From NCBI GenBank assembly GCA_029262375.1, contig JAJCZM010000044.1, positions 338,551 through 402,550 on the forward strand: 64,000 nt of DNA, in the 5' to 3' direction. Origin of the DNA: Deltaproteobacteria bacterium (GTDB lineage Bacteria; Desulfobacterota; Binatia; UBA1149; SPBQ01). A program made the position numbers and the translations under genes. The notes beneath the pieces were generated by a model, which saw only the letters and a list, made by a program, of their open reading frames with translations, had not been told where the DNA came from and made no database searches. Shown piece by piece: positions 19,801 to 28,775 of this stretch (positions are counted from its first letter, which is position 1; the number at the start of each line of letters is the position of its first letter).

Positions 19801-20802
19801 GGAACCCTCGAATTGGACGGCCTCTGGGAGAACGACGGAACTATCGCTTCGACCGACTCTACCGTCTCACTCGACGGCGAATTCAGTATCTCGGCGCTCG
19901 GAACGTTCAATCGAACCGGCGGCACCGTTGAACTGCGCGGCATCTTCGACAACATCGTCGCGCTCAACCTCAACGCAGCGACGGGCTCGTGGGAAATGCG
20001 CGGCGGAACGATCCTTGGCGGCGGAGTGACCACCGCCGACGGCGCCGAGTTCATTTTCACTTCGAGCCAAGGAACTCTCAACGGCGTCACCTTCAACGCC
20101 CCTATGAACATGACGAGCGGCAGCGCTCGCGCTAACATCATCAACAACCTGACGCTCAACGACACGGCGACGATGGGATCTTCCGCTCAGCTCTACTTCA
20201 ACGGCGGCACACAGACCGTGGACGGCACCGGTGAGGTCGTCATGAACAGCGCGTCGCAAAGCTTCGTCAATACGACAACCAATACGAACCTCACGATCGC
20301 TTCGGGTATCACGGTCCGCGGCAAGGCAGGACGCATCGGCTCGAGCAACGCCACTTCGAGCGTTACCATTGAGGGGATCGTCGATTCCAACGAAGCCGGC
20401 CGCATAGACATCCAAAGCGGCGGCGGCTGGACGAACAACGGGACGCTCAAGGCATCCGGTGGCGGCAGCCTTCGTACAACCGATACCTGGACGAACAACG
20501 CAGATATCGAGCTCGGAAAAGACGGCTCGCTCGAGGCGAACAGCGGACTCCCGCTCACCGGCACCAGCACCGTGACGATCGACATCGGCGGGGCGAGCGA
20601 GTTCGGCACGATCGACGTCACCGGAACCGCCACACTGGCCGGCACTCTCGACATCAACCTCACCGACGGATTCGCACCGACAACGGGTCAGATGTTCGAA
20701 ATCATGACCTACGATTCAATGAGCGGGGCGTTCGGGACGATCAATGCGACCGGCTTCACGGTGGATGTCGGCGCGAGCGCAATCACGCTGACGGCGAACT
20801 AG
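16834..20802 (+). CDS. Large secreted repeat protein: DUF7450-like N-terminal domain, type I dockerin-like region, four-copy 240-aa beta-repeat region, autotransporter/PEP-CTERM-type beta C-terminus
   Basis: Signal peptide; LHCYKIKD...LCYRVSC...VTDRFG...TLCLPA; CGDFNGDGSITATDALGILRTAVG...CDVDMSETFTATDALAALRNAVG; repeats with exact 720-nt spacing; GTIDVTGTATLAGTLDINLTDGFAPTTGQMFEIMTY. SD ggagg before ATG. Confidence 0.8.
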   Translation: MTDLHTRFRFIFVAAACLVPATVVAASAAPFNELHCYKIKDAAVNEAAVAFIESGSEIAESCTLKNHAVRACVPVRSTEPGTTPEPDSGEGSLVFDRLCYRVSCDGDDGQDTASVTDRFGSHEFTLADQTTLCLPAVLGDIDEFISRGDGDATKRARKRAAGLSPGIDLFTCGDFNGDGSITATDALGILRTAVGSETCPPCVCDVDMSETFTATDALAALRNAVGLLAELGCQPDGTVVTWDGGGDGTSWSDPANWSIETRIPNICEVVSIASGAVVTVEHDSGTNSALSVTSGFPLDMDGGSLTLRDTIQVNNTFTFTGGELVDATIVASGAPLKAGLTANGQVATGPVFSSSQGTLDNCIVNAPMDLSAGSARANIQNGLTLNDTATLGASAQLYFEGGDNPFDGTGEVIFTSTSQGFVNTTTNTNLTIGSGITIRGTAGRVGSATATATVTNNGVIHSDQTGRIDIEAGGGWTNENQVLASNGGSLRLMDTWTNNSLISISGGGTLELEGDWHNAGTITSSDSTVEFDGEFFVADIGTFTRSGGTVELRGILDNVLALVLDSTTGSWEMRGGTILGGGVSTADGAEFIFTSSQGTLDGVTFNAPMNMTSGSARANIVNNLMLNDTATMGSSAQLYFNGGTQTLEGTGEVVMNSASQSFVNTTSNTALTIADGMTIRGMAGRIGSSTATSTVTNEGIIHSDATGRIDIQSGGGWTNENQILASNGGSLRLFDTWTNNSLISITGGGTLELDGLWENDGTISSTDSTVELDGEFSLSTLGTFNRSGGTVELRGIFDNVVSLNLNSTTGSWEMRGGTILGGGVTATDGAELIFTSSQGTLDGVTFNAPMNMTSGSARANIINSLTLNDTATMGSSAQLYFNGGTQTLQGTGEVVMSSASQSFVNTTSNTNLSIGSDITIRGKAGRIGSSTATSTVTIDGTVDSDEVGRIDIQSGGGWTNEGTVMASNGGSLRLFDSWTNNSLISITGGGTLELDGLWENDGTIASTDSTVSLDGEFSISALGTFNRTGGTVELRGIFDNIVALNLNAATGSWEMRGGTILGGGVTTADGAEFIFTSSQGTLNGVTFNAPMNMTSGSARANIINNLTLNDTATMGSSAQLYFNGGTQTVDGTGEVVMNSASQSFVNTTTNTNLTIASGITVRGKAGRIGSSNATSSVTIEGIVDSNEAGRIDIQSGGGWTNNGTLKASGGGSLRTTDTWTNNADIELGKDGSLEANSGLPLTGTSTVTIDIGGASEFGTIDVTGTATLAGTLDINLTDGFAPTTGQMFEIMTYDSMSGAFGTINATGFTVDVGASAITLTAN
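17884..20500 (+). repeat. Tandem intragenic repeat, 720-nt period (240 aa), 3 full copies plus 1 partial
   Basis: SSQGTL... anchor recurs at about 17884, 18604, 19324 and 20044. Segments of about 80 nt near 19035 and 19755 are virtually identical. Confidence 0.8.
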
Positions 20803-20870
20803 CAGATACCAGTTGAATACGGGTGAGAGAGCAACGCGCCGCCGCCGGCGCGTTGCGAAGAGATAGCCGG

Positions 20871-21305
20871 TCAGGCCTCGGGATCGCTCTCGGTGGGAAC
20901 GCAGAGCAATTTCGAATCGAGCTTGCCGATACGACGCGCGCCGAACGCATCGGTTGCGATGTCTGCATCGGGACGCTTACGGCACTTGGTCTTATAACAG
21001 ACGTAGTCGCCGGCGATCTCATCCCCCTCGACGAAGGCGAACTCCGGCTTGGGATCGATCCCTGTGCGTGCGCCGGGGCTGCAGAGCGCGCGCGCCCTCT
21101 TTACCTTGCAGCGGCGCATGTCGAAGCGATCTTCGAGCGCATCGATCTTCACTTTCGTGTTGAGCTTGTCGGCGCCCTCGATGCGGCGGCACTTCAGATG
21201 ATCGTTCGTCTCGGCCAGTCCCGAGACCGGCAAGATCAATGCGAGCGACATTGCAGCGGCGGCGACGGCGGCAATGGCCGGGATACGGTGCGTGTTCATC
21301 TTCAT
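20871..21305 (-). CDS. Small secreted Cys-rich DUF7450-like protein
   Basis: [31 protein letters not shown] signal peptide; [10 protein letters not shown]...VCYKTKC...TDAFGARR...KLLCVP. Confidence 0.7.
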   Translation of the reverse strand: MKMNTHRIPAIAAVAAAAMSLALILPVSGLAETNDHLKCRRIEGADKLNTKVKIDALEDRFDMRRCKVKRARALCSPGARTGIDPKPEFAFVEGDEIAGDYVCYKTKCRKRPDADIATDAFGARRIGKLDSKLLCVPTESDPEA

Positions 21306-21423
21306 GGTGCCTACTCTCCAACCGGCGGCGCCCGTCGGACACCGGATTGGGCCACGTTCGTATCGGGCGCGAGATGAGTCAAGGCCCCTCGATCGCGACC
21401 GGCGACTTGGTATACTCGCGGCC

Positions 21424-21819
21424 ATGCGAATCCTCCATACGATGCTCCGGGTCGGCGATCTCGACCGCTCGATTGAGTTCTACACCGACGTCCTCGGCAT
21501 GCGTCTTCTGCGCAAGTCCGAGAACCAGGAATACAAGTACACGCTCGCATTCCTCGGCTTCGGCGAAGAGTCGGAAGAAGCGGTGGTGGAGCTGACGTAC
21601 AACTGGGGCACCGACTCGTATGACCACGGCAACGCTTTTGGTCATCTCGCGATCGAGGTCGAGGACATCTACAAGGCCTGCGAGCAGATCAAAGCCGTCG
21701 GCGGCAACGTGACCCGCGACCCGGGGCCGGTGAAGGGTGGAACAACGGAAATCGCCTTCATTCGGGACCCCGACGGCTACGCAATCGAACTGATCAACGA
21801 GAAGTACTTGGATCTCTGA
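21424..21819 (+). CDS. gloA: Lactoylglutathione lyase (glyoxalase I)
   Basis: [31 protein letters not shown]...YTLAFLGFG...[23 protein letters not shown]...[13 protein letters not shown]. Confidence 0.95.
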   Translation: MRILHTMLRVGDLDRSIEFYTDVLGMRLLRKSENQEYKYTLAFLGFGEESEEAVVELTYNWGTDSYDHGNAFGHLAIEVEDIYKACEQIKAVGGNVTRDPGPVKGGTTEIAFIRDPDGYAIELINEKYLDL

Positions 21820-21827
21820 TTGGGCGA

Positions 21828-21861
21828 CTAGCCCGGACTCTTCATGAATAGTCCGGGCTAG
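21828..21861. terminator. Perfect 12-bp inverted repeat between convergent genes (bidirectional terminator candidate)
   Basis: CTAGCCCGGACT-cttcatgaat-AGTCCGGGCTAG. Confidence 0.55.
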
Positions 21862-23057
21862 AGCACCAGCGTTCGCTCGCCGCCCTGACCGACGCTGATC
21901 TCGGCGTAACGGCAGCTCCCGCGGCGGCGTTGAAAGATACTGTTCGCAATGAGCCAGACGCGCTTGATGCGCGTCGCAGGCGCGCCGACACGAGGGCTAT
22001 CACCGACGTGATGTCGATAGTCCTCGAGAAGACGACGTTGCTCGGAGTGCCACTGCCCTAGCCCGCTCGACCCGCTGCGCACGACGATGTGGTACTCGCG
22101 CTCGTCCCAGTACGGCAACGGACACCAATAGCCTTCGCCGACGGGAAGCTCCGCGCTCCAGTAGTAGGTAACGTCGATGCCGTTGTCGTACTCCACGGCA
22201 ATGCTGAGATAGTCGTGGGTCGGTAGCGAATCTTCGGCGAGCTGCGACGGCAAGGCATCGACGTTCCATCGCCATGCCAACGTGGTCTCGGGCGTGAGCG
22301 CGATATCGACGTCCTTGCGCAGAATGCCGACGTCGCAGCGCGTGTCGCACGCGATACACGCGTGGCCGTCTTCGGTCGTATCGTCATAGATCTCACCGGC
22401 GCCGAGGAACCAGAGATAGCTCCAGTCTCGCGGCGTCGAAACGCTGTCACGCAGTCGCTCGAGTTCGGCTGCGGCAGGCTCATACTCAGCGCGGGCCATC
22501 TTGCGCAGACCGTCGGGCGCCGCGCCTCGCCACCTGACGACCGCCACATCCATTGCGCCGGAAACGCTCTTCCAGGCTTCCGGCGCAGTAGAGAATTCGC
22601 CGGCCGGCGTGGACCACTGCCCCGGGAAATAGCTTGCGAACTGCAGACGCCCCGACGACGTCGCGGTAAAGGTGTGGGTAGCGCGGGTCCCGCGGAAAAC
22701 GTCGCCGTCACCGATGCGTCCCCAAAGCTGAAAGTGCGGTTCGACGTACATGTCGAGCAGTTTCGAGAGATGGACGCGGCCGTTGGCGAACCAACTGACG
22801 TCTTCGCCGGCTTCGACGTCGATTCCGCTATCGAGCCACGGCGCCTGCGTACCGGGAACGTGTACGAGGCTGCAACGTCCACTCTGCACCGATCCCAGCG
22901 CGGTGGACGCTCGTGTGAAAGCGCGCGCAAATTCTTCTCGTGGAAGTTCCGGCGTGCGCGGCCGCTCGAGCCGCCCGCTGATGCGCCGCAGGCCCGCGTC
23001 TACTATCCGCCGAGCCATCAGCGCGGCGCGCCGTAGGTTGGTTGCGGGCGTCGTCAC
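21858..23057 (-). CDS. DUF3047-like protein
   Basis: LAWRWNVDALPSQLAEDSLPTHDYLSIAVEYDNGIDVTYYWS...REYHIVVRSG resembles DUF3047. Family call from memory of motif layout. Confidence 0.55.
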   Translation of the reverse strand: MTTPATNLRRAALMARRIVDAGLRRISGRLERPRTPELPREEFARAFTRASTALGSVQSGRCSLVHVPGTQAPWLDSGIDVEAGEDVSWFANGRVHLSKLLDMYVEPHFQLWGRIGDGDVFRGTRATHTFTATSSGRLQFASYFPGQWSTPAGEFSTAPEAWKSVSGAMDVAVVRWRGAAPDGLRKMARAEYEPAAAELERLRDSVSTPRDWSYLWFLGAGEIYDDTTEDGHACIACDTRCDVGILRKDVDIALTPETTLAWRWNVDALPSQLAEDSLPTHDYLSIAVEYDNGIDVTYYWSAELPVGEGYWCPLPYWDEREYHIVVRSGSSGLGQWHSEQRRLLEDYRHHVGDSPRVGAPATRIKRVWLIANSIFQRRRGSCRYAEISVGQGGERTLVL

Positions 23058-23069
23058 GCAGACGATCGC

Positions 23070-23636
23070 CTACTCGGACTGTTCGCCGCTGTCGGGCAAC
23101 TCGATGCTGGTAACCAGCAACTCCGAGGAACCGATCGCGAACTGCGCATAGAATGTAAGAGGCGTTCCGTCGGCCTGCGCCAGCATCTGCTCGATGACCT
23201 CGGCGCGACCGCGCATGTTCACCGCGGGGCGCACGCAAGCCTTGTGGAAGACTTCCATACCGCCGTCGAATCCCTGATAGGCACGCACCGCCGTCACCGC
23301 GAACGGTCGGATGCCCGTCCCGTCAGACCGCGTCGCCAATTGAAGCTTGCCGATGGGAGTATCGTAGACGTCGACCGGCTCCGAATCGGTTTCGACGGAG
23401 TCGGCGTCCATTTCAACGGCGTTGGCTGCCGCTACCGCCTCCCCCTCCGTTTCAACGGCGTCGGCTGTCGCCTCTGCCTGTTGGACCGGCGCGACCCAGA
23501 AGCCCTCGATGCGAACCATGCGGCTCGTCGGGGTGAGCCGCGCGGCGAGGGCGGGACTTACTGTCGGTACGCTCAAAGCGATCACGGCGGCGGCGATCAG
23601 GCAGCGCGCAAATCCGCGTGGAACCTCGGTACTCAT
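23070..23636 (-). CDS. Hypothetical secreted protein with Glu/Val/Ala-rich short repeats
   Basis: MSTEVPRGFARCLIAAAVIALSVPTVSPALA signal; ADAVETEGEAVAAANAVEMDADSVETDSEPV. Confidence 0.5.
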   Translation of the reverse strand: MSTEVPRGFARCLIAAAVIALSVPTVSPALAARLTPTSRMVRIEGFWVAPVQQAEATADAVETEGEAVAAANAVEMDADSVETDSEPVDVYDTPIGKLQLATRSDGTGIRPFAVTAVRAYQGFDGGMEVFHKACVRPAVNMRGRAEVIEQMLAQADGTPLTFYAQFAIGSSELLVTSIELPDSGEQSE

Positions 23637-23787
23637 GCTTCCTTGGTAGCACCGGGACGCCCCTCGTGTCGAGCCGGTCGCCGTGACGCCGCCGCATCTG
23701 TGCCGGCGCCGCCGCATTCATCCACAGGCTCGGATGTGGGGTAGAACAGGTTGCAGTGCCCTGCCGCTCTGGTACCCGATAGCCACT

Positions 23788-25035
23788 ATGGTTCACGAAA
23801 ATCACGCCCCGCTGGCAGGAATCCGCATCATCGAAAGTTCGCTGCTTGGCCCCGCGGCCATCACCACGCATCTGGCCGACCTCGGCGCCGACGTCATCAA
23901 AGTGGAATCTCCCGCCGGTGACTACGTACGCGAGATGACCTGGCCCATCATCGAAGGAACGTCGCTGCTGCACCTGCACGTCAACCGAGGCAAGAAGAGC
24001 CTGGTTCTCGATCTGAAGCAGCCGGAAGGCGTCGAGATCTACAAGGACTTGGTCAAAGGCGCCGACGCCGTCGTCGAAGCCATGCGCCCCGGCTCGTTGG
24101 CACGGCTGGGTCTCGGGTTCGACGATCTGAAAGAGATCAACCCGCGCATCGTGTTCTGCAATATCTCGGGATACGGCATGACCGGCCCTTACCAGTCGCT
24201 CCCCGCGCACGGCATCGCATTCGACACCTGGTCGGGAATCGTCGGAGCGGCCTACGACGAAGAGGGATTCTGCTACATTCCCGAGCACGCGTCGGTTGGA
24301 ATGCACGCCGGCCCGATGTTCGGCGCGATGGGCATCCTCGCGGGAATCATTCGCGCGCGCTCGAGCGGCGAAGGCTGCATGCTCGAGATCGGCCAGTCGG
24401 ACGCCGCCGCTTATATGGACTGGTATCGGAGCGAGTCATGGATGGCTTACGATCGCCCTGAGGACGTCGTCACCGGCAACAAGGCCGACAACTACGAACG
24501 ACGCGCACCGGGTACTGCCGGCATGAAAGAAGGCGTTCGCTATCAGATCTACGAATCGAGCGACGGGCACGTTCTATTCATGGCGTCGGAACAAGCGTTC
24601 TGGAAAAACTTCTGCGAGTGCGTCGGTCGCCCCGAACTCTTCGAAAAGTGGCCGGGATCGAAGTTCGCGGATCACGCCCGCGGCAATCGCGAGCTACAGG
24701 GCGAGCTGCGCAAGATCTTCAAGAGCAAGTCGTCACAAGAATGGATTCGCCTCGGTGGCGTAGACAACTTTCCCATCGCGCCGTGCAACACGCCGCAGAC
24801 GCTGGCCGAAGATCCGCAATTCATCGATCGCTTCCCGCTCTACCCGCACAGTAAACACGGAGCAGACATGCTTCCCTTTCCGGTGAAGTACATCGGCGAA
24901 GAGCTGCCGGCGCCGGCGATGGCGCCAACCGTTGGCGAGCACACGCGCGCAGTTCTCAAGGACGCGCTCGACTATGACGACGCGCGCCTCGCCGCACTCG
25001 AAGAAGCCGGGGTATTCGGAAAGGCGAAGAAATAG
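23788..25035 (+). CDS. CaiB/BaiF family (type III) CoA-transferase
   Basis: LAGIRIIESSLLGPAAITTHLADLGADVIKVESPAGDYVR, NRGKKSLVLDLKQPEG, ADAVVEAMRPGSLARLGLGFDDL, NISGYGMTGPY. Confidence 0.92.
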   Translation: MVHENHAPLAGIRIIESSLLGPAAITTHLADLGADVIKVESPAGDYVREMTWPIIEGTSLLHLHVNRGKKSLVLDLKQPEGVEIYKDLVKGADAVVEAMRPGSLARLGLGFDDLKEINPRIVFCNISGYGMTGPYQSLPAHGIAFDTWSGIVGAAYDEEGFCYIPEHASVGMHAGPMFGAMGILAGIIRARSSGEGCMLEIGQSDAAAYMDWYRSESWMAYDRPEDVVTGNKADNYERRAPGTAGMKEGVRYQIYESSDGHVLFMASEQAFWKNFCECVGRPELFEKWPGSKFADHARGNRELQGELRKIFKSKSSQEWIRLGGVDNFPIAPCNTPQTLAEDPQFIDRFPLYPHSKHGADMLPFPVKYIGEELPAPAMAPTVGEHTRAVLKDALDYDDARLAALEEAGVFGKAKK

Positions 25036-25113
25036 CGCGTTTGTCAGACTGCAGTCCGGGCGATATTCTCGGCGCTTCTCGGGCCACCGCCCCTTCGGGC
25101 TGGGAGAGCGCAC

Positions 25114-27456
25114 ATGAGGATCTCCAAACGCGCGGCCGACGCCGCGCTTTCCGCAGTCATTACAGCTTCCTTCCTCACTGCGATCGCAGTGCCCTGCAAC
25201 GCTCACGATGACGATCATCATCGGTTCTCCGGCGATCGATTGCAGGCGCGTTTCGACGCCTCGAACTTCTCGAAGTCGAAGTTCAAGTTCAAAACCAAAC
25301 GTCAGTTGGGTATCAACACGATCCCTGCCGACCCGAGCCTATCGACCAGTTCGCTGAGCGTGCGCGGAAGTGGACTCGGCGAGGCCGACACCGGGGTCAT
25401 CGTCCTCGACCCGCTGCGCTGGAAACCGGCGGGAGCCAGCGGCTATTCCTACAAGCACAATCCGAAATCGACTCCGTCCAACGGCATACGAAAAATACAG
25501 ATCAAGACCGGAAGCCAGGGCGGGAGCATGAAGATCATCGCCAAAGGCAGCAACTGGGATCTTCATCCTGCAGGGCCGCAGACCACCGTACAGATCCATC
25601 TCAGTATCGACACGGACGTCTACTGCGCCGAGTTCTCGAGCTTCGATACCAATACCGGTGAGCGAATCGATGCAGTTGACGGCGACGTGCCCGCGGATTG
25701 CGCGCAGCTGTGCGGCAACGGCATTCTCGAGATTCCCGAGGAATGCGACGATGCCAACTCGAACAATAGCGACGGCTGCGCGAACGATTGCACCGGCTGC
25801 AACGTGGAAGACATCGAGTTCAACTCGACCTTCGAAGGTATTCAAAGCCTGATCTTCGATAGCCCTCTCTACCAATGCAGCGACGATCTATGCCACGGCA
25901 GCGCGTTGGCGGGGGGCCTCGACCTGCGCGACGGCAACTCTTACGCGTCGCTCATCAGCATCGCGTCGCAGATCGACCCCGGCCAAATGCGTGTGTTTCC
26001 GGGCGCCGCCGCGCAGAGCATGCTCTACAACAAAATTGCCGAGAAGACGCTCGGCGCGCCGGACGCACCCGGTGCAGCCATGCCGAACAACGCAGAGACC
26101 GTCGCTGCCGAGCTACTCGAGGCGATCAAACTGTGGATCAACGGCGGCGCATCCGAAACGGCTGTTGTCGGCGGCACGGCCGATCTGTTCGGCACCTGTC
26201 TGCCGCTGCCGGATCCTCTCGACGTTCCCCAGCCCGATCCGCCGGCGATCGGTACCGGCATTCAGCTGACCATGCCCGGCTGGTTCCTGCCCGCACAGTC
26301 GGAGAAAGAGATCTGCGTTGCGACGTACTACGATGTCGACGACCCGCTGATCACGCCGCCCACCCTGCGCGTTCCATGCGTCGGGGAGTTCCCCGCGACG
26401 AACACCAGCGACGAGTGCTTCGCTTTCAACTCGACCTTCGCCGTCCAGGACGCGCACTCGCACCATCTGGCGGTCCACATCTACAAGGGCGTCTACGATA
26501 CGACGGACGCGGGCTGGGGCGCCTGGAGCTGCTACGACGGCGCCGATGACGGGATTGCGTGCGATCCGAAACAAGCGGGAGTGTGTCCGGACGGTGTGTG
26601 CGGCGGCGCGGCAATCAGCGCCGCCGGCTGCTTCTCGACGAGCCCCGGCTTCGGGCCGCCCGACTACGGCTTCGGCCAGGGACCGAGTTCGCCACGATTT
26701 GCAGGTGGCAACAACGCGACCAGCTTTGGGAAGGACCCTGACGGCGTCTATACGCTGCTGCCGCTGAGCGGAATCGTCGTTTACAACTCGCACTCTTTCA
26801 ATCTCACGACCCAACACACGGACATGGAAGCCTGGCTCAACATCGGCTTTACGAGCGACCAACAGTGGCTCGCCCAAGATGTCACCGATACCAGCCAGAT
26901 TTTCACGATGAATGTCCCACCCTACGAAACACGCGAGTACTGCTGGACCTATACCTTCGAAGAAAGCGCCCACGTCTATCAGTTCAGCTCGCACACCCAT
27001 CGTCACGGCAAGCGTTTCCGGTTCTACCAGGCACCACAGACCCCCTGTGCGACGGTCTCCGGCTGCGCGGTCGGAAATCCGGCCGACCAGTTCTACGAGA
27101 CCTTCGACTACGCCGACCCATTGATCCTCACGTACGACCCGCCTATCGTCTACTCAGGCACCACAGCCGACAGAACGGTCAAGTATTGTGCGCTCTATGA
27201 TAACGGCGCCGCCGACCCTTCCGAGGTGAAAACCCAGTCAGGATCGCCCTGTTCGCCGCTGGGCTGCGGCGTGATCGGCGGCCCCTGTACGGACGCGGCG
27301 GTGAAGTGTACCGACGGCGGCCCCAACACAGGGCTGCTCTGCGGCGGAAACGACGCCAACTGTCCCGGCGCCAAGTGCAACGCGTGCGACGCCAAAGGCG
27401 GCATCACGACCGAAGATGAAATGTTCATCGGACTCGCGCGCTACTACGTTCCCTGA
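25114..27456 (+). CDS. Secreted protein with DUF4215-like Cys motif, cytochrome-like CX4CH segment and copper-monooxygenase-like His motifs
   Basis: Signal peptide then HDDDHH; CGNGILEIPEECDDANSNNSDGCANDC; YQCSDDLCHGSALAGGLDL...MPNNAETVAAELLEAIKLWINGGA; HSHHLAVHIYKG; FSSHTHRHGKRFRFY. Confidence 0.6.
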   Translation: MRISKRAADAALSAVITASFLTAIAVPCNAHDDDHHRFSGDRLQARFDASNFSKSKFKFKTKRQLGINTIPADPSLSTSSLSVRGSGLGEADTGVIVLDPLRWKPAGASGYSYKHNPKSTPSNGIRKIQIKTGSQGGSMKIIAKGSNWDLHPAGPQTTVQIHLSIDTDVYCAEFSSFDTNTGERIDAVDGDVPADCAQLCGNGILEIPEECDDANSNNSDGCANDCTGCNVEDIEFNSTFEGIQSLIFDSPLYQCSDDLCHGSALAGGLDLRDGNSYASLISIASQIDPGQMRVFPGAAAQSMLYNKIAEKTLGAPDAPGAAMPNNAETVAAELLEAIKLWINGGASETAVVGGTADLFGTCLPLPDPLDVPQPDPPAIGTGIQLTMPGWFLPAQSEKEICVATYYDVDDPLITPPTLRVPCVGEFPATNTSDECFAFNSTFAVQDAHSHHLAVHIYKGVYDTTDAGWGAWSCYDGADDGIACDPKQAGVCPDGVCGGAAISAAGCFSTSPGFGPPDYGFGQGPSSPRFAGGNNATSFGKDPDGVYTLLPLSGIVVYNSHSFNLTTQHTDMEAWLNIGFTSDQQWLAQDVTDTSQIFTMNVPPYETREYCWTYTFEESAHVYQFSSHTHRHGKRFRFYQAPQTPCATVSGCAVGNPADQFYETFDYADPLILTYDPPIVYSGTTADRTVKYCALYDNGAADPSEVKTQSGSPCSPLGCGVIGGPCTDAAVKCTDGGPNTGLLCGGNDANCPGAKCNACDAKGGITTEDEMFIGLARYYVP

Positions 27457-27509
27457 ACTTTCTGAGTTCGCCGAACTGTTCTAACTTTCCAACATTGGAG
27501 ACATTTCGA

Positions 27510-28733
27510 TTGACTGACACTGACAATCCCTCGGGCGAAGATTTCGCCGCACTTCTGAAGCAATCCGAACAAGGTGCCGGCCCCTCGGGCGCAGCTTCCT
27601 ACAGCGTGGGCGACGTAGTCGTCGGCACCGTAGTTTCGCTGTCGGCGGAAACCGTGTTCATCGACCTCGGGGGAAAATCCGAAGGCGTACTCGATATCGA
27701 GCAAGTCCGCAGCGACGACGGTGAGATCACCGTCGCTGTCGGTGACGAGGTCGAAGCGCGAGTGGTCGATACCGGTGATCGTTCAGGCTCGATCGTGCTA
27801 CGACGTACGCTCGGTCGCGGTCCGCAAGCGCGCGGCGAACTCAGAATGGCATTCGAGGAAGAGATTCCGGTGGAAGGCCTGGTTGCTGAAGTCATCAAGG
27901 GCGGATTCGAGATCCAGATCGCCGGTGGGCGCGCGTTCTGCCCCGTGTCACAGATGGATGTGCGCTACGTCGAAAAGCCGGAGATCTTCGTCGGCCAGCG
28001 CCATCAGTTCCGCATCACCCGATACGAGGAAAGCCCGCGCGGCGACAATCTCGTGGTGTCGCGCCGGGTGCTTCTGGAGGAACAGGCCGACGTTGCCGCC
28101 GAAGGAACACGGGAAAAACTCGAAGTCGGCGCCGTGTTTTCCGGCAAAGTCACCCGCCTCGAGGACTACGGCGCCTTCGTAGACATCGGAGGCATCGAAG
28201 GCATGCTGCACATCAGCGAGCTTGCCTACGGCCGCGTCGAACATCCGAGCGAAGTCGTCGCGATCGATCAGACGCTGGATGTGCAGGTCATCAAGGTCGA
28301 GGCTACCGATAACCCCCGGCGTCCCGAAAAGATCGGTCTGTCGATTCGATCTCTAGCGGCGAACCCGTGGGATGAGATCGCACAGAAGCTCAGCGTAGGC
28401 ACTCAGGTCGAAGGTAAGATCCGGCGCATCGAAGCGTTCGGCGCATTCGTCGAGATAGCGCCCGGCATAGAGGGCCTCGTTCATATCAGCGAGATGGGAG
28501 CGGGTGAGCGCATCAGCCATCCGCGCAAGCTCGTGGATGTAGGGCAGACGATCAGCGTAACCGTGCTGTCGATCGACACGCAGGCACGTCGAATCGGGCT
28601 GTCGATGGACGCGGCGAGCCGAGCATCGCAGGCCGCCGAAGAGAAGGAAGCGATCGCCAAGTACGGCGGCACCTCCGAAGAGAGCATGGGCACATTCGCC
28701 GATCTGCTCAATAAGCAGATCGACAAGAAGTAG
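27510..28733 (+). CDS. Ribosomal protein S1-like protein with four S1 RNA-binding domains (TTG start proposed)
   Basis: Repeated S1 motifs: GAVFSGKVTRLEDYGAFVDIGGIEGMLHISELAYGRVEHP, GTQVEGKIRRIEAFGAFVEIAPGIEGLVHISEM. TTGGAG lies about 9 nt upstream of TTG 27510. Confidence 0.85.
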   Translation: MTDTDNPSGEDFAALLKQSEQGAGPSGAASYSVGDVVVGTVVSLSAETVFIDLGGKSEGVLDIEQVRSDDGEITVAVGDEVEARVVDTGDRSGSIVLRRTLGRGPQARGELRMAFEEEIPVEGLVAEVIKGGFEIQIAGGRAFCPVSQMDVRYVEKPEIFVGQRHQFRITRYEESPRGDNLVVSRRVLLEEQADVAAEGTREKLEVGAVFSGKVTRLEDYGAFVDIGGIEGMLHISELAYGRVEHPSEVVAIDQTLDVQVIKVEATDNPRRPEKIGLSIRSLAANPWDEIAQKLSVGTQVEGKIRRIEAFGAFVEIAPGIEGLVHISEMGAGERISHPRKLVDVGQTISVTVLSIDTQARRIGLSMDAASRASQAAEEKEAIAKYGGTSEESMGTFADLLNKQIDKK

Positions 28734-28752
28734 CGTCAGTCAGCCCGGCGTT

Positions 28753-28775
28753 CTAGGGGACTACCTCTAGAAGAC
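28753..28775. terminator. Inverted repeat between convergent genes
   Basis: TTCTAGGG-gact-acCTCTAGAA-type hairpin. Confidence 0.35.

Noticed and set aside
18018-20663. Minus-strand ORFs within the 720-nt repeats (MSLSVRLLMMLARALPLVMFIGALK... repeated)
   Set aside because: Repeated antisense reading of the beta-repeat gene; no start context or domain support.
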